Below are positions 1 through 8,762 of a stretch of DNA of 64,000 nt, in pieces (position 1 is the first letter of the stretch; each line of letters begins with the position of its first letter). The stretch is from contig NZ_CP032616.1 in assembly GCF_003626975.1 (NCBI RefSeq), positions 992,001-1,056,000 on the forward strand, in the 5' to 3' direction. The notes under the pieces are model-generated. The model was not told the origin of the DNA, searched no databases, and was given only the letters and a program-made list of their open reading frames with translations. The position numbers and the translations under genes are program-made. Origin of the DNA: Pseudomonas sp. DY-1. GTDB lineage: Bacteria; Pseudomonadota; Gammaproteobacteria; Pseudomonadales; Pseudomonadaceae.

Positions 1-569
1 ACCATGAGGGTGACCTCATCGTCCTTGGAGGTGATGTTCTCGGCCGCGTAGCGCAGGTCGGCGGCGCCACCGAACTCCTTGAAGCCGATCAGGTTCGGGT
101 AGTCGCGGCGCAGTTCGAAGAACAGGTCGGCGCGGGTGGCGAAGCCGTAGTAAGGGCTGTTGTAGATCACCGCCGGCAGGCCCGGAGCCGCCGTGAGGAT
201 GGCGGCGAAGTGTGCCTTCTGCGCAGCAGGGGAGGCACCGCGGGAGAGAACGCGAGGGATCACCATCAACCCGTGGGCGCCAACCTTGGCGGCGTGTGCA
301 GCGTGGGAGACCGCCTCGCGGGTGTTGACCGCACCGGTGCCGACGATGGTCGGGATGCCAGCGGCCACCAGGCGCGCCACGCCTTCCTGGCGTTCGGCTT
401 CGGTGAGCAACGGCCAGTCGCCCATGGACCCGCAATACACCACGGCACTCATGCCGATATCGATCAGCTCGCGGCCCTTGGCCACCAGGGCGTCGTAATC
501 CGGCTTGCGTTCGGCGGTGCAGGGGGTCATCAGGGCGGGGATGCAGCCGGTGAAGATGTTGTCGCTCAT
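1..569 (-). CDS. lhpC: Delta1-pyrroline-4-hydroxy-2-carboxylate deaminase, DapA family (3' end beyond window)
   Basis: Reading from ATG at 569 toward position 1 gives 189 codons of a dihydrodipicolinate synthase-fold aldolase, beginning MSDNIFTGCIPALMTPC. The Schiff-base lysine is visible in IGFKEF (Lys164) and the partner tyrosine in YNSPYYG (Tyr136), which are the DapA-family catalytic pair. A strong AAGGAG Shine-Dalgarno precedes the ATG. The gene follows 4-hydroxyproline epimerase by 74 bp on the same strand. In pseudomonads the DapA homologue in this position deaminates Pyr4H2C to 2-oxoglutarate semialdehyde, the third step of trans-4-hydroxyproline breakdown. The family is certain; the substrate is inferred from the neighbours. 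The C-terminus lies outside the window. Confidence 0.85.
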   Translation of the reverse strand, partial: MSDNIFTGCIPALMTPCTAERKPDYDALVAKGRELIDIGMSAVVYCGSMGDWPLLTEAERQEGVARLVAAGIPTIVGTGAVNTREAVSHAAHAAKVGAHGLMVIPRVLSRGASPAAQKAHFAAILTAAPGLPAVIYNSPYYGFATRADLFFELRRDYPNLIGFKEFGGAADLRYAAENITSKDDEVTLM

Positions 570-643
570 TGTTTTAACTCCTTGAAGCAGTCATGCAGGT
601 GTTTGGGGGAAGAGAGGGTCGAAGTGGTATCCGTCGCGATGGC

Positions 644-1570
644 TCAGATACCCCATGCGAAGGGGTCCTGTTCATCGATCAGCAGGGTGCTGTCGGCGGT
701 CATGTAGGCGCGGCCGGTTATGAAGGGGCGGATGCGCTCGCCATCCCATTCGTAGCGGCCTTCGAACTGGCTTCCGGTGATGCTCGCCTGAATCCAGGAT
801 TGGCCTGCGGCGAGCTTTCCATCGGCCGCCAGGCACGCCAGCTTGGCGCTGGTGCCGGTCCCGCAGGGCGAGCGGTCGTAGGCCTTGCCCGGACACATGA
901 CGAAGTTGCGGCTGTCGGCCTCGTCGTCATCGGCGAACAGCTCGACATGGTCGATCAGGGCGCCGTCTGCGCCGTGGATGCACTGGGCCTGCAAGGCCTT
1001 GAGCATCGACCAGGTGAACTCGGTCAGGACCTCGACGTTGTCGAGGTGCAAGCTCTGGCCATGTTCTGAAACCAGGAAAAACCAGTTGCCGCCCCAGGCG
1101 ATGTCGCCGAATACGAGGCCGTGGCCAGGGACCTCGACCGGAACCTGCTGGCGGTAGCGGTAGGCCGGCACGTTGCCGACGGTCACTGCGCCGTCTTCAT
1201 GCAGGGTGGCGCTGACCTGGCCGACCGGGGTATCGATCTTGTGCACGCCGGGGCCGATCAGCCCCAGGTGGTGCAATGAGGCGACCAGGCCGATGGTGCC
1301 GTGGCCGCACATGTTGAGGTAGCCGGCGTTGTTGAAGAAAATCACGCCGCACGTGGCATCCGGGGACACCGGTTCGCAGTACAGCGCACCTACCAGCACG
1401 TCGTTTCCGCGTGGTTCCAGCAGGCAGGCGCGGCGCCATTGGTCATGCTGCTGGCGCAGCGCATCACGCTTCTCGGCCATGCTGGTGCCGGTCAGTTCGG
1501 GGAACCCCTTCATCACCAGGCGAGTGGGTTCGCCGCCGGTGTGGGAATCGATGATGTGTACGCGTTTCAT
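644..1570 (-). CDS. lhpA: 4-hydroxyproline 2-epimerase (proline racemase family)
   Basis: 308 residues, the usual length for the family. The two catalytic cysteines of the proline racemase fold are present: Cys88 in MCGHGTIG and Cys236 in [10 protein letters not shown] cysteine at both positions (rather than Thr at the second) fits an epimerase/racemase and not a dehydratase. The enzyme converts trans-4-hydroxy-L-proline to cis-4-hydroxy-D-proline in the cytoplasm, the first step of hydroxyproline catabolism. It lies 33 bp after the permease stop and 74 bp before the DapA-type deaminase, so the three look like one operon. The D-hydroxyproline dehydrogenase is not in the window. Confidence 0.9.
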   Translation of the reverse strand: MKRVHIIDSHTGGEPTRLVMKGFPELTGTSMAEKRDALRQQHDQWRRACLLEPRGNDVLVGALYCEPVSPDATCGVIFFNNAGYLNMCGHGTIGLVASLHHLGLIGPGVHKIDTPVGQVSATLHEDGAVTVGNVPAYRYRQQVPVEVPGHGLVFGDIAWGGNWFFLVSEHGQSLHLDNVEVLTEFTWSMLKALQAQCIHGADGALIDHVELFADDDEADSRNFVMCPGKAYDRSPCGTGTSAKLACLAADGKLAAGQSWIQASITGSQFEGRYEWDGERIRPFITGRAYMTADSTLLIDEQDPFAWGI

Positions 1571-1603
1571 ATTCCTGTCCCTTGAGAAAGCACGGAGGCG
1601 ACG

Positions 1604-3232
1604 TCAGGAGGACGCCTGGGGATGAGTGCCGATGGGGTAACGGGCAGAAGTGGCGTCGACGCCTGCTTCGCTTTCATCGTCGCCGGTCAGACGCACCAGA
1701 TGAGCGGGCAGGCCGGTTACGGCGCCCCAGTAGTAGATGCCCATGGCGCATGCCGCCACGACCAGGGTGTCGAACGGATGGCCGAGCACACCCAGGCCAC
1801 CGAAACTGCCGAGCCCGGAGAGCACGATGGTGAGGGCGTAGAAGCCGATCAGCCACGCCGATGACCGCACTTGCTGGCGCAGGTCGATGTGTTGGGTCGG
1901 CACGAAGCGGCCGCACAGCAGGTACACGACGAACATCAGGATCTGCAGGCCGAGCAGCCAGGACACGGTGCTCCAGCCCGACCAGTAGACGATCAGGGCG
2001 GCGATGATGAACGACAGCGGGCCAAGCAGGCTCATGGCCTTGACGCGGAACGGGCGTGGCATGCCGGGTGCATTGTGGCGCAAGGCGGCCACGGTGACCG
2101 GTGCGACGGCGTAGCTCAGTACCAGCGCGGCGGAGACCACGTTGATCAGGGCTTCCCAGGACGGGAAAGGCAGGGTCCAGAACACCGACAGGGCGAAGGT
2201 CAGCCACAGTGCCGGGCGCGGGATGCCGGACTTCTCGTCGATGCGGGTGAAGACCTTGAAGAAGGTGCCGGTTTGCGCCCAGCCATAGACGACCCGAGGC
2301 GTAGCATTCATGTAGATGTTGCCGCAGCCGCTGGGGGAGATCACCGCATCGGCGACCACCAGATAGGCCAGCCAACCCACGCCCAGCGCCAGGGCGATAT
2401 CACGATAGGGCAGGGCGAGTTCCTTGGAGACGCCGCCCCAACCGTTGACCAGCATTTCGGTGGGCACGCCGCCGAGGAAAGCCACTTGCAGCAACACATA
2501 GATGGCGGTGGAGAGCAGCACCGACAGGATCAGCGCAATCGGAATGGTCCGTTGCGGGTTCTTCACTTCGCTGGCCACCGAGATGATCGGCGTGAGCCCG
2601 AGGTACGCGAAGATGATGCCGCCAGCGGATACCGCCATCTCGATGCCGGAAAGGCCGAAGGGCGCGAAGCCCTGGGTCTCGAAGTTCTCCGGTTTGAAGA
2701 AGCTGAACAGCACGCCGATGACCAGCAGCGGCACGATGAACTTGAACACGCTCACCAGGTTATTGGCCTTGGCGAAGGTCTTCACGCTGCGGTAGTTGAG
2801 CATGAAGAAGAGGCAGAGCAGGCCGAACTGCACGAGCCAGCCGATGACCGTGGGATCGCTGGAGCCAGCCTTGGTCAGCTCGGGGAACCAGGCGGCCGCG
2901 TATTGGCGAGAGGCGACCACTTCGATCGCCACCAGGCTCGAGAAGGCGATCAGGGTGATGAAGCCCATCAGGTAGCCGAGCAAGGGACCGTGGGAGTACA
3001 CCGGGTAGCGCACCACGCCGCCGGCACGCGGTAACGCGGCCCCCAGTTCGCAGTAGACGATACCCAGCAACAGCACGGCGAAGCCGCCCAGCAACCAGGA
3101 AAAGATGCCTGCAGGACCTGCGATGGATGAAACGTGACTGGCCGCGAACAGCCAGCCCGAGCCGAAAATGGCCCCCAGGCCGATGAAGGTAAGGTCTATC
3201 AATGAAAGTTGTTTCTTGAACTTGCCTGACAT
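1604..3232 (-). CDS. APC-family amino acid permease, likely hydroxyproline/proline uptake
   Basis: 542 residues, strongly hydrophobic with roughly 12 or more membrane segments. The N-terminus (LSLIDLTFIGLGAIFGSGWL) carries the glycine-rich first helix typical of amino acid-polyamine-organocation permeases, with GGVVRYP in the third helix region. It is the promoter-proximal gene of the hydroxyproline operon, ahead of the epimerase, so import of hydroxyproline or a related imino acid is the simplest inference. The length matches the aspartate:proton symporter-like APC subgroup. The substrate cannot be read from sequence. An AAGAAGG Shine-Dalgarno lies upstream of the ATG. Confidence 0.8.
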   Translation of the reverse strand: MSGKFKKQLSLIDLTFIGLGAIFGSGWLFAASHVSSIAGPAGIFSWLLGGFAVLLLGIVYCELGAALPRAGGVVRYPVYSHGPLLGYLMGFITLIAFSSLVAIEVVASRQYAAAWFPELTKAGSSDPTVIGWLVQFGLLCLFFMLNYRSVKTFAKANNLVSVFKFIVPLLVIGVLFSFFKPENFETQGFAPFGLSGIEMAVSAGGIIFAYLGLTPIISVASEVKNPQRTIPIALILSVLLSTAIYVLLQVAFLGGVPTEMLVNGWGGVSKELALPYRDIALALGVGWLAYLVVADAVISPSGCGNIYMNATPRVVYGWAQTGTFFKVFTRIDEKSGIPRPALWLTFALSVFWTLPFPSWEALINVVSAALVLSYAVAPVTVAALRHNAPGMPRPFRVKAMSLLGPLSFIIAALIVYWSGWSTVSWLLGLQILMFVVYLLCGRFVPTQHIDLRQQVRSSAWLIGFYALTIVLSGLGSFGGLGVLGHPFDTLVVAACAMGIYYWGAVTGLPAHLVRLTGDDESEAGVDATSARYPIGTHPQASS

Positions 3233-3543
3233 GGCGTCGCCTTCTTGTGAGTTGTTGGATAGGCAAAGGTGGTGTCACTGGAAGTTGCGATCGGCAGTGC
3301 GCCAGGAATGGGTCGTTGGTGACCGTTTCCTGTTGTTTTCTGGCTGCACGCGATGGCCATAGAGTGGACCGGCCGATGCCCCTGCGCTTGATGGTTTTCT
3401 TCAGATCGAATGACGAAATCAGCACAATTAAATAATTGCAGTGGCACTCGCAGTGCTGCATCCGAGCCTGCTCGACAGGCTGTGTGCCTTGCGTCAATCT
3501 GCCCGCCACGTCCTGGCCGGTCGGCCTTTGAGGGGGAAGAGTC
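3233..3543. promoter_or_regulatory. Divergent promoter region between hydroxyproline operon and AraC-type regulator
   Basis: 311 bp gene-free interval between the start of the permease operon (minus) and the start of the AraC regulator (plus). It is clearly AT-richer than its surroundings around 3395-3440 (for example ATGACGAAATCAGCACAATTAAATAA split over that stretch), as expected for promoters. AraC activators usually bind just upstream of the divergent target operon. No specific operator could be defined by eye. Confidence 0.5.
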
Positions 3544-4323
3544 ATGACCCAGAACGCGCTTGCGATGCTGTGCCAGGGAGCAGATCAGCAGCGTCCCGAA
3601 ACCATGGAGCAACTGTTGGCGGGTGTGGCCCTGCTGTTGCCCATGCTGGATGTGATTCCGAATGCCGCGATCTTCATCAAGGATGATCAGGCCCGCTACG
3701 TAATGGCCAATCGCACACTGGTGCAGCGGTGCGGCCTGAAGCAGTTGCAACCGCTACTGGGCAAGACCAGCGCCGAGGTTTTTCCCGCGCAGCTGGGGCC
3801 CGGTTACACCGAACAGGATCGACGGGTCCTGGAACATGGCCACGTGTTGGAAGACCAGTTGGAACTGCATCTGTACGGGAGCCGCGAACCGGGTTGGTGC
3901 CTGACGCACAAACGACCGCTGTACAGCCGCAGTGGTGAAATCATCGGTCTGGTGGGCATCTCGGTGGACCTGCAGTCGGCCAGTGATACGCACCCGGCCT
4001 ACCAGCGCCTCGCTGCCGTGGACGAATACATCCGCACGCATTTCGATCAACCCATCACCCTGGGCGAGTTGACGCGCATTGCCGGCATTTCCGTGGCTCA
4101 GCTGGAGCGCTACTGCAAACGGGTGTTCCACCTGACACCGCGGCAGTTGATCCACAAGGTGCGGCTGGAGCACGCGCATCGGCTATTGCACACCGACCTG
4201 CCGATTACCGAGGTTGCCCTGCAATGCGGCTACACCGACCACAGTGCATTCAGCCGGCAGTTCAAGATGCTGACCGGGTTTACCCCGCGACAGTACCGAC
4301 AGGCGACTGGCATCGAGTGGTGA
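3544..4323 (+). CDS. lhpR: AraC-family regulator with N-terminal PAS domain, probable hydroxyproline regulator
   Basis: 259 residues. Residues about 30-150 form a PAS-like sensor (LDVIPNAAIFIKDDQARYVMAN... followed by LVGISVDLQ). Residues about 155-255 form the double helix-turn-helix of AraC/XylS proteins, with the second-helix signature ITEVALQCGYTDHSAFSRQFK and the ending GFTPRQYR. The ATG follows a GGGGGAAGAG Shine-Dalgarno. It is divergent from the permease-epimerase-deaminase operon, matching the arrangement of the hydroxyproline activator LhpR in pseudomonads. Family is certain; the symbol rests on context. Confidence 0.8.
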   Translation: MTQNALAMLCQGADQQRPETMEQLLAGVALLLPMLDVIPNAAIFIKDDQARYVMANRTLVQRCGLKQLQPLLGKTSAEVFPAQLGPGYTEQDRRVLEHGHVLEDQLELHLYGSREPGWCLTHKRPLYSRSGEIIGLVGISVDLQSASDTHPAYQRLAAVDEYIRTHFDQPITLGELTRIAGISVAQLERYCKRVFHLTPRQLIHKVRLEHAHRLLHTDLPITEVALQCGYTDHSAFSRQFKMLTGFTPRQYRQATGIEW

Positions 4324-4534
4324 GGTCGCGGATATCGGTCCTCCCCGATTGTTTGCTCGATACCTGCCCGGACCCCACATGAGTTCGCTGGCTGGCATTG
4401 CGGTTTGCTCGATAGGCGGTAGCGCTAGCCGGTAGTCCCTTGACTCAGGTCCATGAACGGCCCGACTTGCGTTGTCTGGTGATCTCGCATCCGCCAGAAT
4501 CTGCTTTTTCCCGTCCTGTCAGAGGTTCGCAAGC

Positions 4535-4966
4535 ATGCGCAAATCATTATCCGCACTGGCACTCAGCATCCTGGCGTCGCAGTACGTAGTCGCCGGCGAA
4601 ACCACTAATACAGCAATCGGCGGTGGCGTCGGTGGGGCTTTGGGCAGCGTCGTTGGCCAGGCGGTCGGCGGCAGCACTGGCGCTGCGATTGGAGCCGGCC
4701 TGGGCGGTGCGGCGGGCGGCGCGGTGAGCGCGAAAGATGGCAAGAAGACAGAAGCGGCGATTGGCGGTGGCCTTGGCGCGGCTGGCGGCCAGGTGATCGG
4801 CAACAGCGTAGGTGGCTCCACCGGTGGTGCAATCGGCGCCGGCCTGGGCGGGGCGGCCGGTAGTGCTATCGGCAACAATCTGGCCGATGACGACGACCAC
4901 CACGACCACTACGACAACCGCAAAGCCAGCCACAAACATAAACACAAGCACAAACACAACGACTGA
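4535..4966 (+). CDS. Exported glycine-zipper protein with His/Lys-rich tail
   Basis: 143 residues from ATG 4535, chosen because it follows an AGAGG Shine-Dalgarno and opens a clean signal peptide (MRKSLSALALSILASQYVVAG). The body is two to three copies of a glycine-zipper unit (GGGVGGALGSVVGQAVGGSTGA and variants), the pattern of membrane-inserting Gly-zipper 2TM/YMGG proteins in the cell envelope. The C-terminus is DDDDHHDHYDN followed by an alternating His-Lys tail, which may bind metal. A strong terminator follows directly. Monocistronic. Function unknown; envelope location inferred. Confidence 0.75.
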   Translation: MRKSLSALALSILASQYVVAGETTNTAIGGGVGGALGSVVGQAVGGSTGAAIGAGLGGAAGGAVSAKDGKKTEAAIGGGLGAAGGQVIGNSVGGSTGGAIGAGLGGAAGSAIGNNLADDDDHHDHYDNRKASHKHKHKHKHND

Positions 4967-4983
4967 TCCCCGCTGTCGTTGCA

Positions 4984-5016
4984 CGAAAGCCCGCCTCTCT
5001 GGCGGGCTTTCGCGTT
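4984..5016 (+). terminator. Rho-independent terminator after glycine-zipper gene
   Basis: Perfect 12-bp stem CGAAAGCCCGCC / GGCGGGCTTTCG with a 5-base TCTCT loop, beginning 17 bp after the stop codon. It lies between convergent genes and could serve both. Confidence 0.8.
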
Positions 5017-5075
5017 TCATTACCCGGATGATTCACCTTCAGCCCTGAGGTGCCTGCAGTCAGGCCAGCCTGGCT

Positions 5076-6140
5076 TCAGAGCTTGTCAGCATCGATGACA
5101 GCCTTGGCGAACGCCTGCGGATCTTCCTGTGGCAGGTTGTGGCCGATGCCGCCGGTGATCAGCCGGTACTCATATTTGCCGGTGAAGCGCTTGGCGTAGT
5201 CCTCGGCTTTCGGATGCGGCGCGCCGTTGGCGTCACCTTCGAGCGTAATGGTCGGCACGCTGATGGATGGCGTGGTGGCCAGCTTCTGCTCCAGGGCCTG
5301 GTACTGACTCTCGCCCGGCTCCAGGCCCAGGCGCCAGCGATAGTTGTAGATGGTGATGTCGGCGTGGTCAGGGTTGTTGAGAGCGGCTGCGCTGCGATCG
5401 AATGTGGCGTCATCGAACGCCCATTTCGGAGAGGCCAGTTGCCAGATCAACTTGGCGAAGTCGTGGGTGTTCTGTTTGTAGCCCTCACGGCCGCGGTCGG
5501 TGGCGAAGTAGAACTGGTACCACCACTGCAATTCAGCCTTGGGTGGCAACGGCTTTTTGCCGGCAGCCTGGTTGCCAATCAGATAGCCGCTGACCGACAC
5601 CAGCGCTTTGACGCGCTCTGGCCAGAGCGCGGAGACGATGCCAGCCGAGCGCGCGCCCCAATCGTAACCGCCGAGTACGGCCTGTTTGATCTTGAGCGCG
5701 TCCATGAAATCGATCACGTCACTGGCCAGTGCGGCGGGTTGCCCATTGCGAAGGGTTTTCCCGGAGAGGAAATGTGTGTCGCCGAAGCCTCGTGCGTAGG
5801 GCATCAGCACCCGATAGCCCTTGGCGGCCAGCAATGGTGCGACCTCGTCATAGCTGTGGATGTCGTATGGCCAGCCGTGCAGCAGGATGACCACCGCCCC
5901 GTCAGCCGGGCCGACTTCGGCATAGGCCACGTTCAGCAGCCCGGCCTTCACATGTTTCAGCGGGCCGAGCGGGGAGGGGGCTACCTGGTGAGTACGCGCC
6001 CCGGTCGCGGCGGGCGCCATGCTGGCGGTGGTTTGCGCGTGGGCTGCGCCGAGTTGCAAGAGCGCCAAAGCGAGGATCGAGGCGCTGACGAGGTGACGGC
6101 GATTCTTGTCGGACGCGTTGTTCCGCTGTGCCATCGACAT
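5076..6140 (-). CDS. Exported alpha/beta hydrolase (epoxide hydrolase-like)
   Basis: 354 residues from ATG 6140, chosen for its GGAG Shine-Dalgarno; a longer reading adds 19 residues without one. The N-terminus has a basic stretch (NKNRR-like, DKNRRHLV) and a hydrophobic core ending AAHAQT, a signal peptide. The hydrolase fold shows the oxyanion-region HGWPYD, the nucleophile elbow GGYDWGARSAG with Asp as nucleophile, and the catalytic histidine in GIGHNLPQED. An Asp nucleophile fits epoxide hydrolases or haloalkane dehalogenases better than esterases. No operon partners; substrate unknown. Confidence 0.75.
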   Translation of the reverse strand: MSMAQRNNASDKNRRHLVSASILALALLQLGAAHAQTTASMAPAATGARTHQVAPSPLGPLKHVKAGLLNVAYAEVGPADGAVVILLHGWPYDIHSYDEVAPLLAAKGYRVLMPYARGFGDTHFLSGKTLRNGQPAALASDVIDFMDALKIKQAVLGGYDWGARSAGIVSALWPERVKALVSVSGYLIGNQAAGKKPLPPKAELQWWYQFYFATDRGREGYKQNTHDFAKLIWQLASPKWAFDDATFDRSAAALNNPDHADITIYNYRWRLGLEPGESQYQALEQKLATTPSISVPTITLEGDANGAPHPKAEDYAKRFTGKYEYRLITGGIGHNLPQEDPQAFAKAVIDADKL

Positions 6141-6358
6141 GGTGATGTCTCCGTTGCTGGCGATTGGTTGAGGGCCGGGTAGTCCCCTTCGGGCCACGCA
6201 AACAGTTGAATGCCACGGCGTATCTGGCCTGTGTCGAATCTACGGCCGGACTGGTAGGCGTGTATCCCGACCTCCTTCAGAGACACTTTGATACACGGCA
6301 ACTCGACAGGACGACGCCCGGCCTGCCGCGCAATGGCTGCATCTGGCCGGCATCTTCT

Positions 6359-7261
6359 TCAATCCGCGAACAGCTCGAACATCAGTTGCCTGATCCAGCG
6401 ATTCGCGGGGTCACGGTGGTACTTCGCGTGCCAGAACAGGTTGATGTCGATCTCCGGCAACTCGACCGGGTGGGGCAGGGCGACCAGGCCGAAGGGTTCG
6501 ACGCAGGAGTCGGCAAAGCGCTCAGGCACGGTGGCGAGCAGGTCGGTGCGCTGGAGGATATGACCGACGGCGACGAAGTGCGGCACTTCCAGGCGTATAT
6601 CCCGCTCTATGCCCAGGCGCGCCATGTGGGCGTCCACCTCACCGTGACCGGTGGTGGCGGCGAACACCCGTACATGACCGTAGCGACTGAACCGCTCCAG
6701 GGTCAGCGGTTCGCGGGTGGCCGGGTGGTCCTTGCGGCACATGCACACGTAGCGATGCTGGAACAGGCGGCGTTTGTAGAAACCCGCCTGCAGGTGCGGC
6801 AGCAGCCCCACGGCGAGGTCGACGGTTCCGTTCTGCAGCGCCTCGATCAGCGTGACCGAGGTATTGCGCACGGTGCTGATTCGGCATTTGGGCGCCAGCC
6901 GGGCCAGCGCGTCCATCAGGCGCGGGGTGAAGTAGATTTCGCCGATGTCGGTCATGGCGAGGGTGAAGGTGCGCTCGCTAGCCAAGGGATCGAAGTTGTC
7001 CTGCCGGCTCAGGGCATCTCGCAGGGTGTGTATGGCCAGTGACACGGGCTCTGCCAGTTGGTCCGCGTAGGGCGTGGGCTCCATGCCCTGGTAGGTGCGC
7101 ACGAACAGGTCGTCCTGCAGGGCGGTGCGCAGTCGCTTGAGGGCGTTGCTGACGGCCGGCTGGGTCAGCCCCAGGTTGTCGGCGGCCGTCGATACGCGCC
7201 GGTCGATGAGCAATTGGTTGAAGACCACCAACAGGTTCAGGTCCAGATCGCGCAGGTCCAT
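6359..7261 (-). CDS. nahR: LysR-type regulator NahR-like (salicylate-responsive activator)
   Basis: 300 residues from ATG 7261; the upstream extension of the frame lacks homology to LysR N-termini. The opening MDLRDLDLNLLVVFNQLL and the winged helix (LGLTQPAVSNALKRLR) are those of the NahR/NodD branch, and the effector domain has the NahR-like TLAMTDIGEIYF and DLAVGLLPHLQAGF segments. NahR activates salicylate/naphthalene genes with salicylate as inducer. It is transcribed divergently from an NahG-type salicylate hydroxylase 139 bp away, which supports the assignment. Confidence 0.88.
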   Translation of the reverse strand: MDLRDLDLNLLVVFNQLLIDRRVSTAADNLGLTQPAVSNALKRLRTALQDDLFVRTYQGMEPTPYADQLAEPVSLAIHTLRDALSRQDNFDPLASERTFTLAMTDIGEIYFTPRLMDALARLAPKCRISTVRNTSVTLIEALQNGTVDLAVGLLPHLQAGFYKRRLFQHRYVCMCRKDHPATREPLTLERFSRYGHVRVFAATTGHGEVDAHMARLGIERDIRLEVPHFVAVGHILQRTDLLATVPERFADSCVEPFGLVALPHPVELPEIDINLFWHAKYHRDPANRWIRQLMFELFAD

Positions 7262-7295
7262 GGGGCGTCCCGTGAAGTGGAGGGTTCGATAGGAA

Positions 7296-7312
7296 TATTC
7301 ATAGCTGAAATA
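7296..7312. promoter_or_regulatory. Candidate NahR operator in nahR-nahG intergenic region
   Basis: TATTCATAGCTGAAATA is a near-dyad resembling the known NahR box (ATTCA-N-TGAT type) and the general T-N11-A LysR motif. It sits 77-93 bp upstream of the first possible nahG start. Assigned by eye from position and symmetry only. Confidence 0.4.
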
Positions 7313-7400
7313 GTCTGTATGCGAGTTGGTGCATTTATCAATATTTCTCGGGTCGCCATGATGGTTCCACTCCAACAACAACACCATCATGGGTACGAAC

Positions 7401-8690
7401 ATGAGCAAGAAGCCTGCTTTGCGCGTCGGCATCATCGGCGGCGGTATCTCCGGCGTCGCCCTGGCACTGGACCTTTGCCGTCACTCCCATCTCGACGTCC
7501 AGCTCTTCGAGTCCGCCCCTGCCTTCGGTGAAGTGGGCGCCGGCGTCTCCTTTGGCGCCAACGCAGTCCGGGCCATCGCCGGTCTTGGGCTCGCGGAGCC
7601 ATACGGGCAACTGGCCGACCGTACCCCTGAGCCCTGGCAGGACGTGTGGTTCGAATGGCGCCGCAGCAGCGATGCCGGCTACATCGGCGCCAGTGTGGCG
7701 CCGGGCGTGGGGCAGTCCTCGGTGCACCGGGCAGACTTCCTGGATGTGCTGGCCAGCCGCTTGCCCGAAGGCGTGGCGCGTTTCAGGAAGCGCGCCGTCG
7801 GCGTGGAGCAACAGGGCAATGAGGCACGGGTGCTGTTCACCGATGGCAGTGAGTACCGGGGCGATCTGCTGATTGCCGCAGACGGTATCAAGTCCGCCAT
7901 GCGCAGCCATGTGCTGGAGGGGATCGGCGCCGCGCCGGTCGCTCCGCGCTTCACTGGCACCTGCGCCTATCGCGGCCTGATTGATAGTCAGCGCCTGCGC
8001 GAGGCCTATCGCGCTGCCGGGGTCGACGAGCATCTGGTGGATGTACCGCAGATGTATCTCGGCCTCGACGGCCACATCCTCACCTTCCCGGTGAAGCAGG
8101 GCCGCATCATCAATGTGGTGGCGTTCGTTTCCGACCGCAGCAAGCCCAACCCCGAATGGCCCGAGGATGCCTCCTGGGTGCGCGAGGCCAGCCAGCGCGA
8201 AATGCTCGAAGCATTCGAAGGTTGGGGCGATGCCGCGCGCATCCTGCTCGAATGCATTCCGGCGCCCAGCCATTGGGCGCTGCATGACCTGGCCGAACTG
8301 CCCGGCTACGTGCACGGCCGCGTGGCGCTGATCGGTGATGCCGCGCACGCCATGCTGCCGCACCAGGGGGCCGGGGCAGGGCAAGGACTTGAAGATGCCT
8401 ACTTCCTGGCGCGCCTGCTGGGTGATCCGAACGTGAGTCAGGGCAACCTGGACGGATTGCTGGCGGCCTACGACGCATTGCGCCGGCCGCGTGCGTGTCG
8501 CGTGCAGCGCACTTCCTGGGAGGCGGGCGAGTTGTACGAGCTGCGCGACCCGGTCGTCGGTGACGACGAGCAGGCCCTGGGACCGACCCTGGCCAGTCGC
8601 TTCGACTGGCTGTGGAACCATGACCTGGACGCAGACGTCGCCCAGGCCCGCGCCCGACTGGGCTGGGAGGCCGTCAGCCGCTGCGCCTGA
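7401..8690 (+). CDS. nahG: Salicylate 1-hydroxylase (FAD monooxygenase)
   Basis: 429 residues from ATG 7401, which aligns with the NahG N-terminus; an in-frame ATG at 7389 is the alternative. Flavin-binding motifs are GIIGGGISGVAL near the N-terminus, DLLIAADGIKSAMRSH in the middle and RVALIGDAAHAMLPHQGAGAGQGLEDA near residue 300. Long stretches match what is known of NahG, including GVGQSSVHRADF and the C-terminal ELYELRDPVVG and RFDWLWNHDLD. The enzyme decarboxylates and hydroxylates salicylate to catechol with NADH and O2. An AACAACAA motif at 7374-7381 next to the start suggests Hfq/Crc repression. Confidence 0.9.
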   Translation: MSKKPALRVGIIGGGISGVALALDLCRHSHLDVQLFESAPAFGEVGAGVSFGANAVRAIAGLGLAEPYGQLADRTPEPWQDVWFEWRRSSDAGYIGASVAPGVGQSSVHRADFLDVLASRLPEGVARFRKRAVGVEQQGNEARVLFTDGSEYRGDLLIAADGIKSAMRSHVLEGIGAAPVAPRFTGTCAYRGLIDSQRLREAYRAAGVDEHLVDVPQMYLGLDGHILTFPVKQGRIINVVAFVSDRSKPNPEWPEDASWVREASQREMLEAFEGWGDAARILLECIPAPSHWALHDLAELPGYVHGRVALIGDAAHAMLPHQGAGAGQGLEDAYFLARLLGDPNVSQGNLDGLLAAYDALRRPRACRVQRTSWEAGELYELRDPVVGDDEQALGPTLASRFDWLWNHDLDADVAQARARLGWEAVSRCA

Positions 8691-8762
8691 TTCCGCCTCG
8701 TCCTACCGGGGCGGGCCTGCAGGCCGCTCCGGCTCTATAACAACGACAAGAAGAGCCATGCC

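Noticed and set aside
1871..3034. 387-codon plus-strand frame opposite the APC permease
   Set aside because: His/Gln/Asp-rich composition typical of the complement of a membrane-protein gene; no start signal.
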